DNA of 64,000 nt from Eutreptiella sp. 'Long Island Sound 2002' (lineage: Eukaryota; Euglenozoa; Euglenophyceae; Eutreptiales; Eutreptiaceae): the NCBI GenBank assembly GCA_964036045.1, contig OZ038380.1, positions 63,596,591-63,660,590 on the forward strand, read 5' to 3'. Each line of letters opens with the position of its first letter. Within the stretch, counting starts at the first letter, position 1. Both the position numbers and the translations under genes were made by a program. Below the pieces are notes generated by a model. That model was not told the origin of the DNA, did not search any database, and worked only from the letters and a program-made list of their open reading frames with translations. Of the stretch, positions 50,234 through 61,623 are shown in pieces.

Positions 50234-50250
50234 GGGGGCGGCTCCGAAGA
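50228..50250 (+). promoter_or_regulatory. Putative UAG readthrough site between gag and protease
   Basis: GAG TAG GGG GGC (50228-50239) separates gag from protease in one frame. Copy C has the same codons at 9437-9448 despite many other differences. UAG followed by GG-purine-GG resembles the gammaretroviral gag-pol readthrough context. Confidence 0.45.
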
Positions 50251-50990
50251 GGAGGACTTGGTTTTCTGGATCCTCGTGAAAATCGGGGATCAAGTTTTTC
50301 CAGCGGTGCTTGACACCGGTGCAACACTTTCCATAGTGGCCTGGCGCCTGCTAAAAACATTCAAGAAAACTAAGACCGTGGCCATAAGAGTAGGCAATGG
50401 GCGTACCATCCTTTCCTTGGGGGGGGGGTCGATGTGACTATATGCCTGGGCGATGAAACTGTGACCCAACACTGCAGAGTGCTGGATACCGACGCCTTTC
50501 ACATCGTCATTGGTACCGACTTCCGACGAAGAAACCCCCAGGTAAAAATGCTGTCTCTCCACCGCCCCTATTCTTTGCACTGCGACTTTGGCAGTGGGCT
50601 CTTCTCCGTACCTTTGGAGCTGTCAGGACGAAAAGAGTCTGGGCTGCGCTACGCATCCAAGACTAACTATCGTACTGAAAACTACCAATTGGCCCGTCAC
50701 GTTCTTGAAAATGGACTGGCGGCCCTTCAGGTAAACCTGGATGAGATCCAGGTGGAATTGTTCGCGAGCCAACAACAGCACATCATGCAGTTGTACTGCT
50801 CGAAACAATTAAATAACGCTTTCCGTTTCTTCTGGAAAGCAATGGGCCTAGCGTATGGTAACCCTCCCTTCTCCCTGCTCGCGAAGGTTCTAACCAAAAT
50901 CGCTCATGAGGGAGGAAGGGTTGTCATGTGCACCCTTGACCGGGGCTGCTCTGGTGAAACGCTTACTGGCGCCGTATGCTAGATCGAATG
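50234..50990 (+). pseudogene. Aspartic protease of family B
   Basis: Continues gag's frame: DLVFWILVKIGDQVFPAV, VLDTGATLSIVAWRLL with a standard D-T-G-A active site near 50310, then a 10-G run at 50419-50428 that shifts the frame relative to copy C. The remainder (50434-50982) includes AFHIVIGTDFRRRN and LFSVPLELSGRKES. The flap and the second conserved region are therefore in different frames. It would process gag-pol; inactive as it stands, unless the G run is a sequencing error. Confidence 0.7.
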
Positions 50991-52409
50991 ACCGTGGGAA
51001 GAGTGCAACTCCCTGACGGTCCCATCTATGTGCCTGAGTATTCAGACACAGCTGTGCAGGCCACTGAGTGGGCGAGTTTCTTATCCATCGTTGATGAATC
51101 TCTCAATCCTGTACCCCTGTGTGACCTAGACCAGGTGCTACTGAAAGAGGTCATGGCCGAAAATCGTGGCCTGACCCTTTCTGATCTCAAAAAACGATCT
51201 CCTGAGCACCTATCTGCCACACTTACAGCGTGTGAATCTCCCGATGGCTATCTGGAACCTGCAAATGTTAAGGAGGATGCTGACGACCAACTGTCTGAGA
51301 TCGCCAGCACTATCCCTCCTGTTGATCCAAGCTGTGTTGACCTAAAACATAGTGCCTTCCTAGCCCAGCTGTTGCTGGCGGAGGTCGATCTAGAGTCAAC
51401 CTCAGAACCTGCTACCCCTGTTGGGAAGCCAGTGGTACACATGCAGCCTATGCACACAGGTGAACCCGTGGCCCGGAGTCTTGATGCCCTAGCGCGGCCT
51501 GCTTCTAATAACATGCCACTGTCTGAGCGTGACACTCAGGAACTCCGACGGCTGTTGTACCTAAAGGCCGAAGCTATTGAGCGCCAAGAGTGGCTACGAT
51601 ACCTCACACAGACCTAGAAATCCTCCATCTGGTCTGAGGAGGACGATGATTCCTATACGCTGCCTGATCCTGAGATACCGCTAGTGTATTCTTTGCACTA
51701 TGGGCAGCAATGTTCCCCTGAGTGGGACGATGGTTCTGTACCTGCTGAAACTGCTGACCGGCAGAAAAAGAAAGAACTTGGAAAGAGCAACCTCCATGCT
51801 GAGGAGGATTTCTTGCAGAAACTTGAGAGTCTTAACCTTGACCCCCGACTGAAGAAACTGCTGCTAACCTCTGAGGAGGCGTTCGGCAACTTGCCGTCCC
51901 CCCTCTCTTGTAAAAAACTGGTCCAGATGGACCTGAAACTGAAACCTGAATTTGAAAAGACGCGAGTGAGGCGTCGTCCCTATCCTGCTCTACAGGAACA
52001 GGTTGAAGAAATCGACCGCCAGATCCTGGAATGTATTGATGCTGGCCTCGTTGAAGAATATAAGAAGGGGGACTACCCCCATCACTGCAGTTTCTGTTTC
52101 CTGGTTGCTAAGCCAGGGTCGACTGCCCTACGACTGGTTGTTGACTATGGTGAGGTCAACAAGAAAACCCAGAACCACTCAGGGAGTATTCCTAACATGG
52201 AAAATACCCTGGAGCGTATTGCCAAATGCAGGTACAAGAGAAAAATGGACAAACGCTTTGGTTTCTGGCAGGTGGACCTAACCGCCGCAGTTCAGGAGCT
52301 GCTGGCTTTTATAACGCCTAAGGGTCCTGTCTTTAAGTGGAAGGTCATGCCTTTCGGGGTGGCTAATGCCCCAGCGCTCTTCCAGGAGCTAATGAACAAA
52401 TCTTTGTAG
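50976..52409 (+). pseudogene. Family B linker and RT first half
   Basis: One frame with TAG at 51615-51617 (copy C has TGG) and TAG at 52407-52409. The linker (VPLCDLDQVLLKEV, EIASTIPPVDPSCVDL) leads into RT fingers: ECIDAGLVEEYKKGDYPHHC, ALRLVVDYGEVNKKT, motif A KRFGFWQVDLTAAVQE (D present) and motif B KVMPFGVANAPALFQELM. RT continues in frame after the second stop. Both stops are G-to-A changes if the originals were TGG. Confidence 0.8.
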
Positions 52410-55037
52410 ATACTGAGGCACAGGCCTGTAGTACAGGAGTTGATTTCTCAGGGTGCAGAAATGGAGGCTCACATCGACGACGTGAGTTTCGGTACTAATA
52501 CCCAAGAGGACCATGTCCTTCTCCTACGTGACTTTTACATTGTTTGTCAAGAAAACCATCTCCGCATCAAACTCGAAAAATGTGAGTTTTTGAAAGAGGA
52601 GATGGAATATTTGGGGTTCGACGTGGCATATGGCTGGTGGAAACCAGCCGCGTCTAAGATGCAGCCCCTACAGGACATGTACATTCGCGATGTCCCTAAG
52701 AATGGTCTACACGACGTGAGGAGTTTTGTGGGCGCCTGTAATTTCTATCGGCGTCACATCCACAATTTTACCTACTCCTCTGCCCCCCTCGGTAGCCTAA
52801 TCAAGAAAACTACTCCCTGGAGGTGGACCGCCAGAGAGGAGGAATGTTTCCAGGAGTTGAAGAAGAAAATTGCCTCCTCCAACTGCCTGGGAGTGCCCCG
52901 CCCTAAAGGCGAGATAGTCCTGATCACTGATGCCAGTGATGTGGGGGGGGCTGGAATCATCTACCAATGGCAGGAGCTTAACCCAGCTGAACTAACCCAC
53001 TGCCATTATCGTACTAGTGGAGTGAACCATGATGGCTCGTTGAAACATGACTATCCTACCAGTGACTGTCGACTGGTGCCACTGGGACACTGGAATTGGA
53101 AATGGAACCAAGCGCGTTCCAATTACAGCACCTATGACCAGGAACTCCTGGCCGGTATGTTGGTGCTTTCGTCACAATCCCGACTCCCCGGATCTAACCC
53201 TATTGTCTGGCTATGTGACCAGGAACCTGTGAAGTCTCTTCAGAAGGGCCCACCACCAGTGAAAGCAAAACTAAAGCGGTGGTGGACTTACCTGAGCCAG
53301 TTCAGGCTGACAGTTCATCATATCCCCGGTATAAAAAATGAACTGTCTGACTATATATCGCGCAAATACTTCGATGCGCTTATAGGTGAGAGCTCTGAGG
53401 CGCTCGCCAACGAGGCTTGCCAGGGTATGGATGTCCAACTTGACCTGTCCATGCGCACTGCTGGAATCCTGGAGGGTGGGAGTCTAACCGACTATCAATC
53501 AGAGTATGAAGAAATTCTCCAAACCCTCAGCACTGGTCTCGAACCTCGTGTCATTGACGGGCACCAGTGGTATAAAAACAATCAGTACCTCTTCTACGAG
53601 GACGGAATTGTTGTGCCTGAGGCACGTCTGGATGGGTGCCCACAGTGGTCCCATCTCAGTTCTGGTCACACTGGCGCTAATCGCTCAGTGGACTTCTTTC
53701 CTGAGTGTTTCTACTCTAGTCTAACCCTGACTGAAGTGAGGTCTCGTATGCAGACCATTGTGGATGCTTGTGGCTGTCATGCCAGCAAGCAGAGCAACAG
53801 TAGTGATAGGGGCCTGATCTGCAGCTTACCCATACCCTATTGTGCTAACTCTCTTCTCTATGTGGATTTCATCCACGGCCTACCACGCTTCTGCGGCTAT
53901 GATAGTTGCCTAGTGGTCACCTGTGGCCTATCTCGCTTCACCCGTGTGTTCCCTTGCAATAAGAAAATCAAAAGTGAGCAGACTGTGAAAAAGTTGGTCG
54001 AACAATGGTTCGAACCTTATGGAGCACCTAAACAGGTGCACTCTGATGAAGATGTACGCATCCGCAGTGACACAGGGTGGTACAAACGAGTGCTAAATGC
54101 CCTCAACGTAGAGGTATCCACAGGTGTGCCCTATACCCACACGTCCAACCCTCTCTTTGAGAGACAGCACCGTGTGGTGGAGCAAAACTTAGGACTCCTG
54201 ATAGAACAGGAACGCACCAAAGACTGGGTACGCCTAGTTCCCTGGGCAGTGCTGACCATGAACTCACAGCGAAGCTCTTCTACTGGTTTCACCCCCCACG
54301 AACTGTTCCATGGAGGACGACCTGCTTGGTTCTTCAAAGCCCCCTTTCCTGAGGACTTCAAGAGCCCTGTGGGAGATTGGTTGGAACACAAGCAGTCTCT
54401 GGCTAACCAGGCTGGGACTAACCTGAGACACATTCGTGACCGTGAAGTGAGCCGACGGAACCGCCTACGGCGACCTGCCAGCTTCAAGGTTGGTGACGTT
54501 GTTTTTGTTCAGCATTCACGCCTACCCTCCTGGCCACGTAAATGCCTACATGACCCTTATTTTGGACCCTATTGTATCATCAGGATAGGGGGATCCAGGA
54601 TCCATGTCAGGTGCAGTCCACGTCTAGGTGGTGAACTGCTGTGTGCACCTAAACAGTTGAGGCACTATCACTCCCCTGACAATTTGTCCTGGGATGAGTG
54701 GCGCCTCAGCGACAGTGAGGTTGGGCGTATAGAGCTAGAGATTGCAGCCAGTCCAGAGGAGGCAGACGAACTCAAAGAGATGACTGCCGATGAGATGGCA
54801 GTTGATGGTTACTACGTGGTTGCAGGTATTGCTCGCGACGAGTATAAACAGGGCTGGAAATTCCTAACCCTGTGGGATGGCTATGGGTTATCTGAGGCGA
54901 CCTGGGAACCTATGTCAACCTTCATACAACCACATGGGAGTATCGACCCCATCTTCCGCTCCTACCTCGTTGAGAACAACGAGGGGCAGCTACTAACCCG
55001 TGCCGAGACTCTGCTTCAGCGCAAAAAGAAAAACTAA
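52410..55037 (+). CDS. Family B RT second half, RNase H, integrase, chromodomain
   Basis: Same frame as the preceding RT, open for about 875 codons (first ATG 52461). RT motif C is AHIDDVSFGT. RNase H begins IVLITDASDVGGAG (about residue 158 counted from 52440) and has YDQELLAGML. The integrase zinc module has HLSSGHTGANR and DACGCHASK. The core has D in LYVDFIHGLP, D in VHSDEDVRI and E in NPLFERQHRVVEQN; the last two are unusually spaced by a longer loop. The chromodomain near 790-835 reads YYVVAGIARDEYKQGWKFLT and GLSEATWEPMSTF. This is the catalytic back half of pol, well preserved although the front half is broken. Confidence 0.85.
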   Translation: MLRHRPVVQELISQGAEMEAHIDDVSFGTNTQEDHVLLLRDFYIVCQENHLRIKLEKCEFLKEEMEYLGFDVAYGWWKPAASKMQPLQDMYIRDVPKNGLHDVRSFVGACNFYRRHIHNFTYSSAPLGSLIKKTTPWRWTAREEECFQELKKKIASSNCLGVPRPKGEIVLITDASDVGGAGIIYQWQELNPAELTHCHYRTSGVNHDGSLKHDYPTSDCRLVPLGHWNWKWNQARSNYSTYDQELLAGMLVLSSQSRLPGSNPIVWLCDQEPVKSLQKGPPPVKAKLKRWWTYLSQFRLTVHHIPGIKNELSDYISRKYFDALIGESSEALANEACQGMDVQLDLSMRTAGILEGGSLTDYQSEYEEILQTLSTGLEPRVIDGHQWYKNNQYLFYEDGIVVPEARLDGCPQWSHLSSGHTGANRSVDFFPECFYSSLTLTEVRSRMQTIVDACGCHASKQSNSSDRGLICSLPIPYCANSLLYVDFIHGLPRFCGYDSCLVVTCGLSRFTRVFPCNKKIKSEQTVKKLVEQWFEPYGAPKQVHSDEDVRIRSDTGWYKRVLNALNVEVSTGVPYTHTSNPLFERQHRVVEQNLGLLIEQERTKDWVRLVPWAVLTMNSQRSSSTGFTPHELFHGGRPAWFFKAPFPEDFKSPVGDWLEHKQSLANQAGTNLRHIRDREVSRRNRLRRPASFKVGDVVFVQHSRLPSWPRKCLHDPYFGPYCIIRIGGSRIHVRCSPRLGGELLCAPKQLRHYHSPDNLSWDEWRLSDSEVGRIELEIAASPEEADELKEMTADEMAVDGYYVVAGIARDEYKQGWKFLTLWDGYGLSEATWEPMSTFIQPHGSIDPIFRSYLVENNEGQLLTRAETLLQRKKKN

Positions 55038-57840
55038 TTTCCCTGTGTCAGTCTACTGACTGTGTTCTAACCTTACAGGTGCAGTGAGCACTCTTGTGCA
55101 GACGTGCCTGTGTATGTGTGTAAGAGCAGTTGTCACAGTTGTCCGGCATTGCATCGCAGGACAGGTTGGTTTTTCACAGACCACTGCTTACTGAGCACTG
55201 CACTGACCCTGTCTGTGCCCTGCAGTCCCATGCCTATGGTTTCCGGCGTGGACCAGGGGGCCGCTTATCAGGTCTGCAGCCACCCAGCGAGTGTATGCCC
55301 TTTTGACCATGTGTTGCATAGGGACTGCCCTGATGTAATGACCCTGGGGAGCCAACAGAGAACGGTGGCTTACTACACCAGGGGGGAATGACAAGCAAGG
55401 TGTTATGAGGTAAGGTGTGCCTTCCCTCCTTGGGGACAAGCGAGCCCACAGTTAGGACCTCTGATTGGTCTAGACCAATGGGGTTCTACCCTTCCTTACA
55501 GGGTTTACCTTACCCCTAAGTGTGCTAGGTATGTCTCTGTGTGTCTCACTTCTCTCCCAGGCGTGGCTCCCGACTGAACGGACTTCGCTGATGTCGGACC
55601 GAAGGTCTTAGTCAGTTACTATTACCACTCCTATGGCGCCCAATTTCTGTGCTGGCGCCTATCCTTGGGGGAAGACGGCAAAAGCCCTACCTACTAGAGG
55701 GGAGGGGTGGCCAAGTGTGCTAAGGGCATACAAAACACCGATTTTTGCTAAAGGCCAAAAGCCTACGCACTCCCCTGCCCACGTGGAAAAGCACGCGGGA
55801 CAGGATACACCACTACACTACACTCACCAACGCCAGCACCGGCCTTCAAAGGCAGGGAGAGCACTCATCACTTGCACTCAACTCCTGCCAGGCCTGCTGA
55901 CCCTAACACCTACACACGCTACTTGGTGTTGCTGTTGAAGGAGTCACGGGTCCTACTGACCCTCCTGCGAGAAAGCAAGAGAACACAGCGCTACTAAGCG
56001 GCTGCAGCCTAACAGGGATGCCACTACGCATTTTCCTGTCAGGGCTTGGAGGGAGGGAGTGCTCAGCGTGCCTGCACAGCGTGGATGGCGATGAAGTCGG
56101 ACTGCACTCACCACTCCTGGTTGAGTTGCAGTTATTTGTTTTTGTGATCCGCGCGGCATATTTCAGCGCTGCCAAAGTGGGACTGCACCAATCACCCTGA
56201 CCCCCCACCTGGAGAACAAAGGCGGATGCAGGAGCAAACAAGACAGACTCCACGTGTTATACGCTTCTCAGTCAGCCTTATAATACGCTGTCCGCAAACG
56301 CCCCTATCAAGCAAGCAAGATTTAGAAGCTCCACCCGTTCTCTTATAGAACGTAGGGTGGAGCCCCTGGGTAACCTAAACAAGGGTCATACCGTGCGCAC
56401 TTCGCGTGACCTACCCTTTGATGCATCATATGCATGCACAGGTATGTACAATTTCTCCATTTGCTGCTGTTCTTACCTAATTTAACCCAACATAACCAAT
56501 TACAAGCGTGACTCAACCAGGAGGTGAGCTTCTTCTGGGCTTACCTACTCTACTCACCACGCATCATGTGAATGCCGAGGAAAACACGAGCGCAAAACAA
56601 CCCTACGCGCTTGAGCAAACCTACGCTGAATTATAAACCGCCCTAAGCGATTAATGCACTGTGTGTCATGCATGCTTCCCTGGTCTTGTTTCCTGGTGAA
56701 AGAGGAGAGAAAGTGGCGCACTGCACAGCGCAAAACAAGCCTAAGCGTCTTAAGCAACCCTACTTTAGCGCTACGGCAACACAAACACGAGCAAGCACTT
56801 TCTTTTCTTACCTGTGAAGAGAGAACAAGGGTGAATTGGGGTACAGGGAAAGCGCCACAGCGTGTGAATACCTCAATTAGGCACATGCATCGCGAGCACA
56901 GCGCATATTCTAACCCTACGTGCGCGCTGCGCCCTCCATTTGCATTGCATACCTTTCATTCCTTCTTTGACCTGTGCAGAGCAAGAGAGAGGAGCACCCC
57001 AACCCCCAGGGAACACAGCGTTGACAACCCTAACGTTTTAACGAAGCAACCAACACGAATGCAATGCATGCGTTTGACATGACACTGGCATACCTGAGAG
57101 GTGGGTTGTCCACCTGCTCTGTGATGTGGGTTGATTTTGGATACTTTTCCCTAAAGTTTGTAAACATTGTGATGCAATTGTGCAAAAATTTCTATTAGAA
57201 CTTTAAAAACTATGGCTCATATCTTCTTTTTCAAGAGCCGTTTACGCTTGCGCAACCCTGTTTTTGAAGTCCGCTTCTGTTGCGCTTGTCTGCGACTTTG
57301 AGTTTTGGTGTAAAAATGGCGATTTCTCGCGTGATTTCGTCAATTTTTAGCGATTTGACTTCTTAAATCGCTACACCTTTTGCCAAACCACAGGATTCAC
57401 TCCCTGTTAGTTTCATTTACTATTTTCTTCAGCTTCTGGAGATTTGTGTCCTCCATTGGGAGTATTGCTCCGCCCTGGCCCTTGGTCAGGACGTTTACTA
57501 AAGTGCTGTTTATGCAGCAATAGCTGTCCGCATTAGAGCGTTCGAGTGTACCCTAGTGGGCAAGCATATGTGCTCTAGGGAGGGAGTCCTGGGTTCAAAC
57601 CCCACTACCCCCAAATTTTTACCAAACGTTTTGGTCGCACGCTGGCAACTTTTGAGGAATGCCCCATCGAAGGGACATCATTCACGGTACATTACACTGT
57701 TTTTCAAGGGTACCTACAGTGTGATAAGCTTCTATGAACTAATGACAATGTTTTTGATAGGTTTAATGCATTTTCTAAGGTAATTTTGGGAATATTTGAG
57801 CCTTTTATCTTGGTCCTACTAGCTTAGCTAACTAGTACTC
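55038..57840 (+). other. Long 3' untranslated region of family B
   Basis: No credible gene in 2.8 kb. Contains related blocks around 56590 (AAAACAACCCTACGCGCTTG) and 56730 (AAAACAAGCCTAAGCGTCTT), about 137 bp apart, with weaker relatives near 56905 and 57020. A tRNA-like segment lies at 57546-57612. Ends at a polypurine tract. Confidence 0.5.
57546..57612 (+). other. tRNA-like segment with pol III box-like sequences
   Basis: GTGTACCCTAGTGGGCAAGC resembles a D-arm/A box, and about 40 nt on GGGTTCAAACCCC (57591-57603) matches a T-arm/B box (GGTTCRANNCC). No convincing acceptor stem. More likely a tRNA-derived SINE head or tRNA relic than a working gene. Confidence 0.35.
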
Positions 57841-57841
57841 C

Positions 57842-57860
57842 AGGGGGGAGTAAGAAAAAG
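57842..57860 (+). promoter_or_regulatory. Polypurine tract of family B
   Basis: AGGGGGGAGTAAGAAAAAG lies directly before the 3' LTR, the position of the plus-strand primer. Confidence 0.75.
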
Positions 57861-58553
57861 TCACTGCCATGTCTTTCTTGGAGGGCTTGATCCAGGCCAA
57901 GCCCCCCTTAAAACCCTTTTGTTGATGCTGAGACTAACTTAAGTATTTTTATTACTCTTTGAAAGCTTTTAGTACACTTTCTCAAAATAACTAGGGTTAT
58001 AACCCTAGCGCCCCCTAAAGTTCACCCCTACCACTCAAGTGAGCGGAGGTATCTTCCTTCACGGAGGATATACCAAAAAAAAATAGGCATTTCATGCTTT
58101 AGGCCTTGGACGTTAAGCCTAGTGGTCTCCCACCCCAAGACCCCTATACTCAATTGTCTCTACCACTTATTGTGGCTCTACGTTTTAATGTTTCTGAATT
58201 CAGTTGCTTGGCCAAGTCATAATCTGTGTCTGGCCTAACTCCTTTGCCCCACATTCCTAACCAGCTCCATTACATCCAAAAGAGTGCACATGAAGTGCTT
58301 GATGCTAACTTGGAGGCTAGAGTCAGGCCAGTTTTCACATAAAATCTTTTCTACTATCCATTTGTGATTGAATCTTTGTATTTAAACCTGCTTTGTCTAT
58401 CTGCAGCCCTTCTGTGTTCTACTGGATTTCCAACTATTCATTGATTCGATCCAAATCCTGTTCTTGCTCTACTTGGTCCTTTGGTTTTGGGATTTCACCA
58501 TCAAAAGCCTGCAGGATTTCATCAAAATCTACGGGGCACTAATCAAGGACATC
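57860..58553 (+). repeat. 3' LTR of family B
   Basis: Pairs with 23621-24315; about 35 differences and a one-base indel by eye. It is followed directly by family D sequence (TTTCTTAACCTGG). Confidence 0.8.
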
Positions 58554-58765
58554 TTTCTTAACCTGGACTGTTTCCGTACCTGATTGTGAAAAACAATACT
58601 CAGGGGGTGAGTCAATTCTGTATAGTGAGGTGGCGGCAATCCTGCATCTATGCAACTCATGCAATGCACGCTCCTGAGACTCCATAGTCAACACCTCACC
58701 TGTAAAAACCCCCTCTCCCCTTTTTGTGTCGTCTCGCAATCGTTCGCCAATAGGACCGAAAGCGT
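58554..58765 (-). pseudogene. Family D pol piece between family B and hAT insertions
   Basis: Minus-strand reading continues the RNase H tail across the hAT element: ...KYHHAF joins GPIGERLRDDTKRGEG when the transposon and one 8-bp duplicate are removed. It then runs to the family B insertion (SGTETVQVKK). This shows D was one element before both insertions. Confidence 0.6.
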
Positions 58766-59975
58766 TAGGGATGCAGATTCGCAGCGAATTCAATTTGAAT
58801 TCGCCGAATTCGCTGCGAATTCGTTTGCAGCGCGAATTCGCTGCGAATTCGGCGTGAAATTCAGAGTACTGCGAATTCGGGGCGAATTCGGCCTGCGAAT
58901 TCTCAGGCGACAGGCGCCGGCGGCAGCGCGCGCCTCCTTTGAATAGAGGTAATTTTCAAAGCGTGATTCTGCTTCGGAAAAAATTGTTTGACATTACAGA
59001 TTGAAAAATATGTTGATTCCGCATCCCATTGTCGATTCTGTTTCTTGAATGGTCCATTGGTACTCCTTTTCAGATCCGAAATTCATTTCAAGATTTCGAG
59101 CATACCGCTGCGTGCAGCACGTGAAGGTGGTTCTATTGGTGTTTGTTTTAGCGTCCAAATCAACGGTAACGCGGAGATAAAGCCGTCGCGAGATTTTAAA
59201 ATCCGAAAAATTTCTGGACTCAATCTGGTGCCTAGACGTGTTTCCTGTGTCCTGCCCTTCACAACGGTGCCTTCCTTGCCTCTAGCAGACGCAAATACAC
59301 GGAGAAATCCTGATTACCAGCGTTGAAATTCGGCAGATTTGACAGTGTCTGATCAAGGTGCCAGCAGGCACCAGGCTATGTCAAGGTACTGTCACAGTGC
59401 ACAGAGGGTATGAACAAAGATAATTACTGAATAGTACACTGTGATTCAAATCTTAGAAGGAGAATGGTCATCAAAGAGATTTACATATGATTTTTTCTGT
59501 GTGGCTTGATGTTTGTGCATGCTAAGTTGAATTTTGTGTCTCTTCTTTTCATTCAAATATGTTGCAAAGTGGTGAGGTGGACCATTTCTTCCGCGGTTTG
59601 AAATTATGACAACAAGCAACAAGTTAGCAAACGAAAGGAAGTAAATGGGGCTGAACGGGATAGGTACATGCAAGCATTTGGAGAAATCTTGAATTTTGAA
59701 TGTGTATTTCAAATTAACGGGGACAATTTTCCTTGATTTCATTGAATCATGTTGACCCAAAGTGATTCAGAATAGGCAAGGTAGTAGCAAGTTAGCAAGA
59801 GACCTGCATGGTGGTCATTCTTTGGTTCAGAACTGGAGAATGGATATGATACAGAAATTTGAAATTTTTGATTTCGAATTTGAATTCAGGGGGGTCCACG
59901 AATTCGAGGGAATTCGGGGCGAATTCGAATTCCAGCGAATTCGTGCGAATTCGAACCTGCATCCCTAGAAAGCGT
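58758..59975. mobile_element. Non-autonomous hAT transposon (58766-59967) with 8-bp target duplication
   Basis: Inverted ends TAGGGATGCAG at 58766 and CTGCATCCCTA ending at 59967 are flanked by GAAAGCGT at 58758-58765 and 59968-59975. 8-bp duplications and TAGGGATG-type ends are hAT hallmarks. Both ends are dense in GAATTCG-type repeats that can pair with each other over more than 100 bp. The 1.2-kb interior has no transposase-like ORF (longest about 112 codons, unrecognised), so it depends on a partner. Confidence 0.9.
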
Positions 59976-60420
59976 GATGGTATTTTTGCTGTAAGACTCT
60001 TTGCCGTTCCCGGCACTCTTGTTGCTCTGCTTCATTCCACCTGTGGAGATCTGCGTCGGACTCATGAAAATTTGTATCTTGGGCTACCCCTGCGGGGTAT
60101 GCCCATCTGGACATTGTGTCCGCCAAAACATTTTTGTCCCCCGGATAATAATGAATGAACAAGTTGAATAGGCTGAAAAATTCGGGCCACCCTCCCCGGT
60201 GTCCAAGCGGACCGGACAAGGTACACAAGTCCTCCATGTACCACTGAACAATACTGGAATGATCAGTGTACACATCCACCTCATTATAGCCGATCCAACT
60301 TTGAAATTTGAGGAGGCAACACACTAAAGCGTATGTTTCCTTCTCTCAGGGGGTCCAACCCAGCTGACCCAATTGTTTATTTCCCTTTGAACTTTTACTC
60401 CCTTGGAGCTTCCTAGAAAA
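59976..60420 (-). pseudogene. RNase H of family D
   Basis: The minus-strand frame reads ETDASDFAIIGALKQQQ, a stop near 60346, then EKETYALVCCLLKFQSWI, VDVYTDHSSIVQWYMEDLCT and VLADTMSRWAYPAG. The catalytic Asp, Glu and final Asp positions are recognisable. The close match to family E (DTMSRWAYPAGVAQDTNFHE against DGMSRWAYPAGLADDTNFHG) shows D and E are sister lineages. Confidence 0.75.
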
Positions 60421-60531
60421 ATATGCCACAATCTGCCAAGTCCCAGCAGATTGTTGTTGTTTCAAAGCCCCAATGATTGCAAAATCACTGGCATCGGTCT
60501 CAGTGGCCCATCAGCCTTCAGGGAAGGGGAT

Positions 60532-61560
60532 TTACAAAACACAATTGTTGACCATAGGCAACTTCAACTGTTCAAAACCCTTTCGCATATCTTCTGTCCA
60601 TTCTATGTTAAGCTCCTTGGGAGTTAATTTCACCTTTTTCTGTTTGATGGGTTTCCCATTTCCATTCAACTTACCCTTCCTGGAGGGGTTGGGGGCTTCA
60701 TACTGGTACTTCCCTTTTGAAACATCCATTAAGGGGGCTGCATGGGTGGCGTAGTCCTTAATGTAAATGCTGTACCAGTTTGCAAGACCCAAAAAGCCTT
60801 TTAGAGCCTTCAGGGTCTTGATGTCAACCGCTTATCAACTGGCCAAGGCGGCTGTCTTCTGGGGGTCGGGGTACCTGCATCCCTTGCTTAAAATATGCCC
60901 AATGTAGTTGTCTTGTTTCACAAAAAGATGAAATTCGGCCGGTTTAACAGTAGGGCCCGCCTTGGCCAGTGCAAGGAACACCTTGCGTGCTTCATGAAAA
61001 TGATGTTCCATTCACGTCTTGCGTTCATCTGGGTCATCCGCCATGTCCAGCAGTCCGGTGTCTGTCGGGATGCCTCTTCGTATGCCTGACTGTCCCTAAC
61101 CTGGCCCTTTTCGGAACTCGGGGGTGAAGGGGGGTTTGCCTGTCCCTGTCAGCACATCATCCATGTACGGAGAGGAGGCTGGACAGCATCCTCGTACGAC
61201 ATGTGCGACCATGCGCTGAAAAACTTGAGGTCCCACTTTGACTCCCATCGGGAGCACTGTCCATTGAAACACACCGAAGGGGGTGATGAAGGCTGTGAGG
61301 GGTTGGGAGGAGGGGGCTAAACGCATCTGGTGGAACCCATCTTCCATGTCCACCAAAGTCCATATAAAATTCCCCTGTTGATTGGCCAATTGGTCCTCGA
61401 TTACGGGTAGCGGAGAATTTTGACCCTTTAACTGGCTGTTTAGCCACCGATAATCAATAACCAATCGCCACTTCCCGTTGGGCTTGGGCACTAAAAATGC
61501 CCGACTAACCCACTCAGTCTCATTGGGGTCAACCTCAATGAGATATCCCCGATTTTGAAA
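60532..61560 (-). pseudogene. Reverse transcriptase of family D
   Basis: Minus strand: YLIEVDPNETEWVSRAFLV, PKPNGKWRLVIDYRWLN, motif A NFIWTLVDMEDGFHQMRL, motif B LPMGVKVGPQVFQRM, motif C SSPYMDDVLTG (about 61.15 kb), and a connection segment with IKDYATHAAPLMDVSKGK and IEWTEDMRKGFEQLK. Gaps and frame changes near 61490, 61090 and 60800 mark decay. It makes cDNA in the element particle. Confidence 0.8.
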
Positions 61561-61623
61561 TTCCTGAATTTTTCCCTGAGGATTTTTTGTCTCAACCCAA
61601 TGGCCCTCACCGCTTTACAGGAC

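Larger units (their letters stand above)
23621..58553 (+). mobile_element. Family B Ty3/Gypsy element, interrupted by a 21.6-kb insertion
   Basis: Plus-strand chromodomain Gypsy element made of 23621-25717 and 47283-58553, inserted in family D. It has a 5' LTR, gag, protease, RT, RNase H, integrase, chromodomain, a long 3' untranslated region, a polypurine tract and a 3' LTR. LTRs differ by about 5% by eye, so the insertion is not recent. I could not find a short target duplication at its ends. The segment 23859-25717 is repeated at 47283-49141 on the other side of the giant insertion. Confidence 0.85.

Noticed and set aside
57546-57612. Functional tRNA gene
   Set aside because: Only D- and T-arm-like parts; no acceptor stem or clear anticodon arm.
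23616-58558. Short target-site duplication of family B
   Set aside because: Bases next to the two outer LTR ends do not match at any plausible boundary, so none is claimed.
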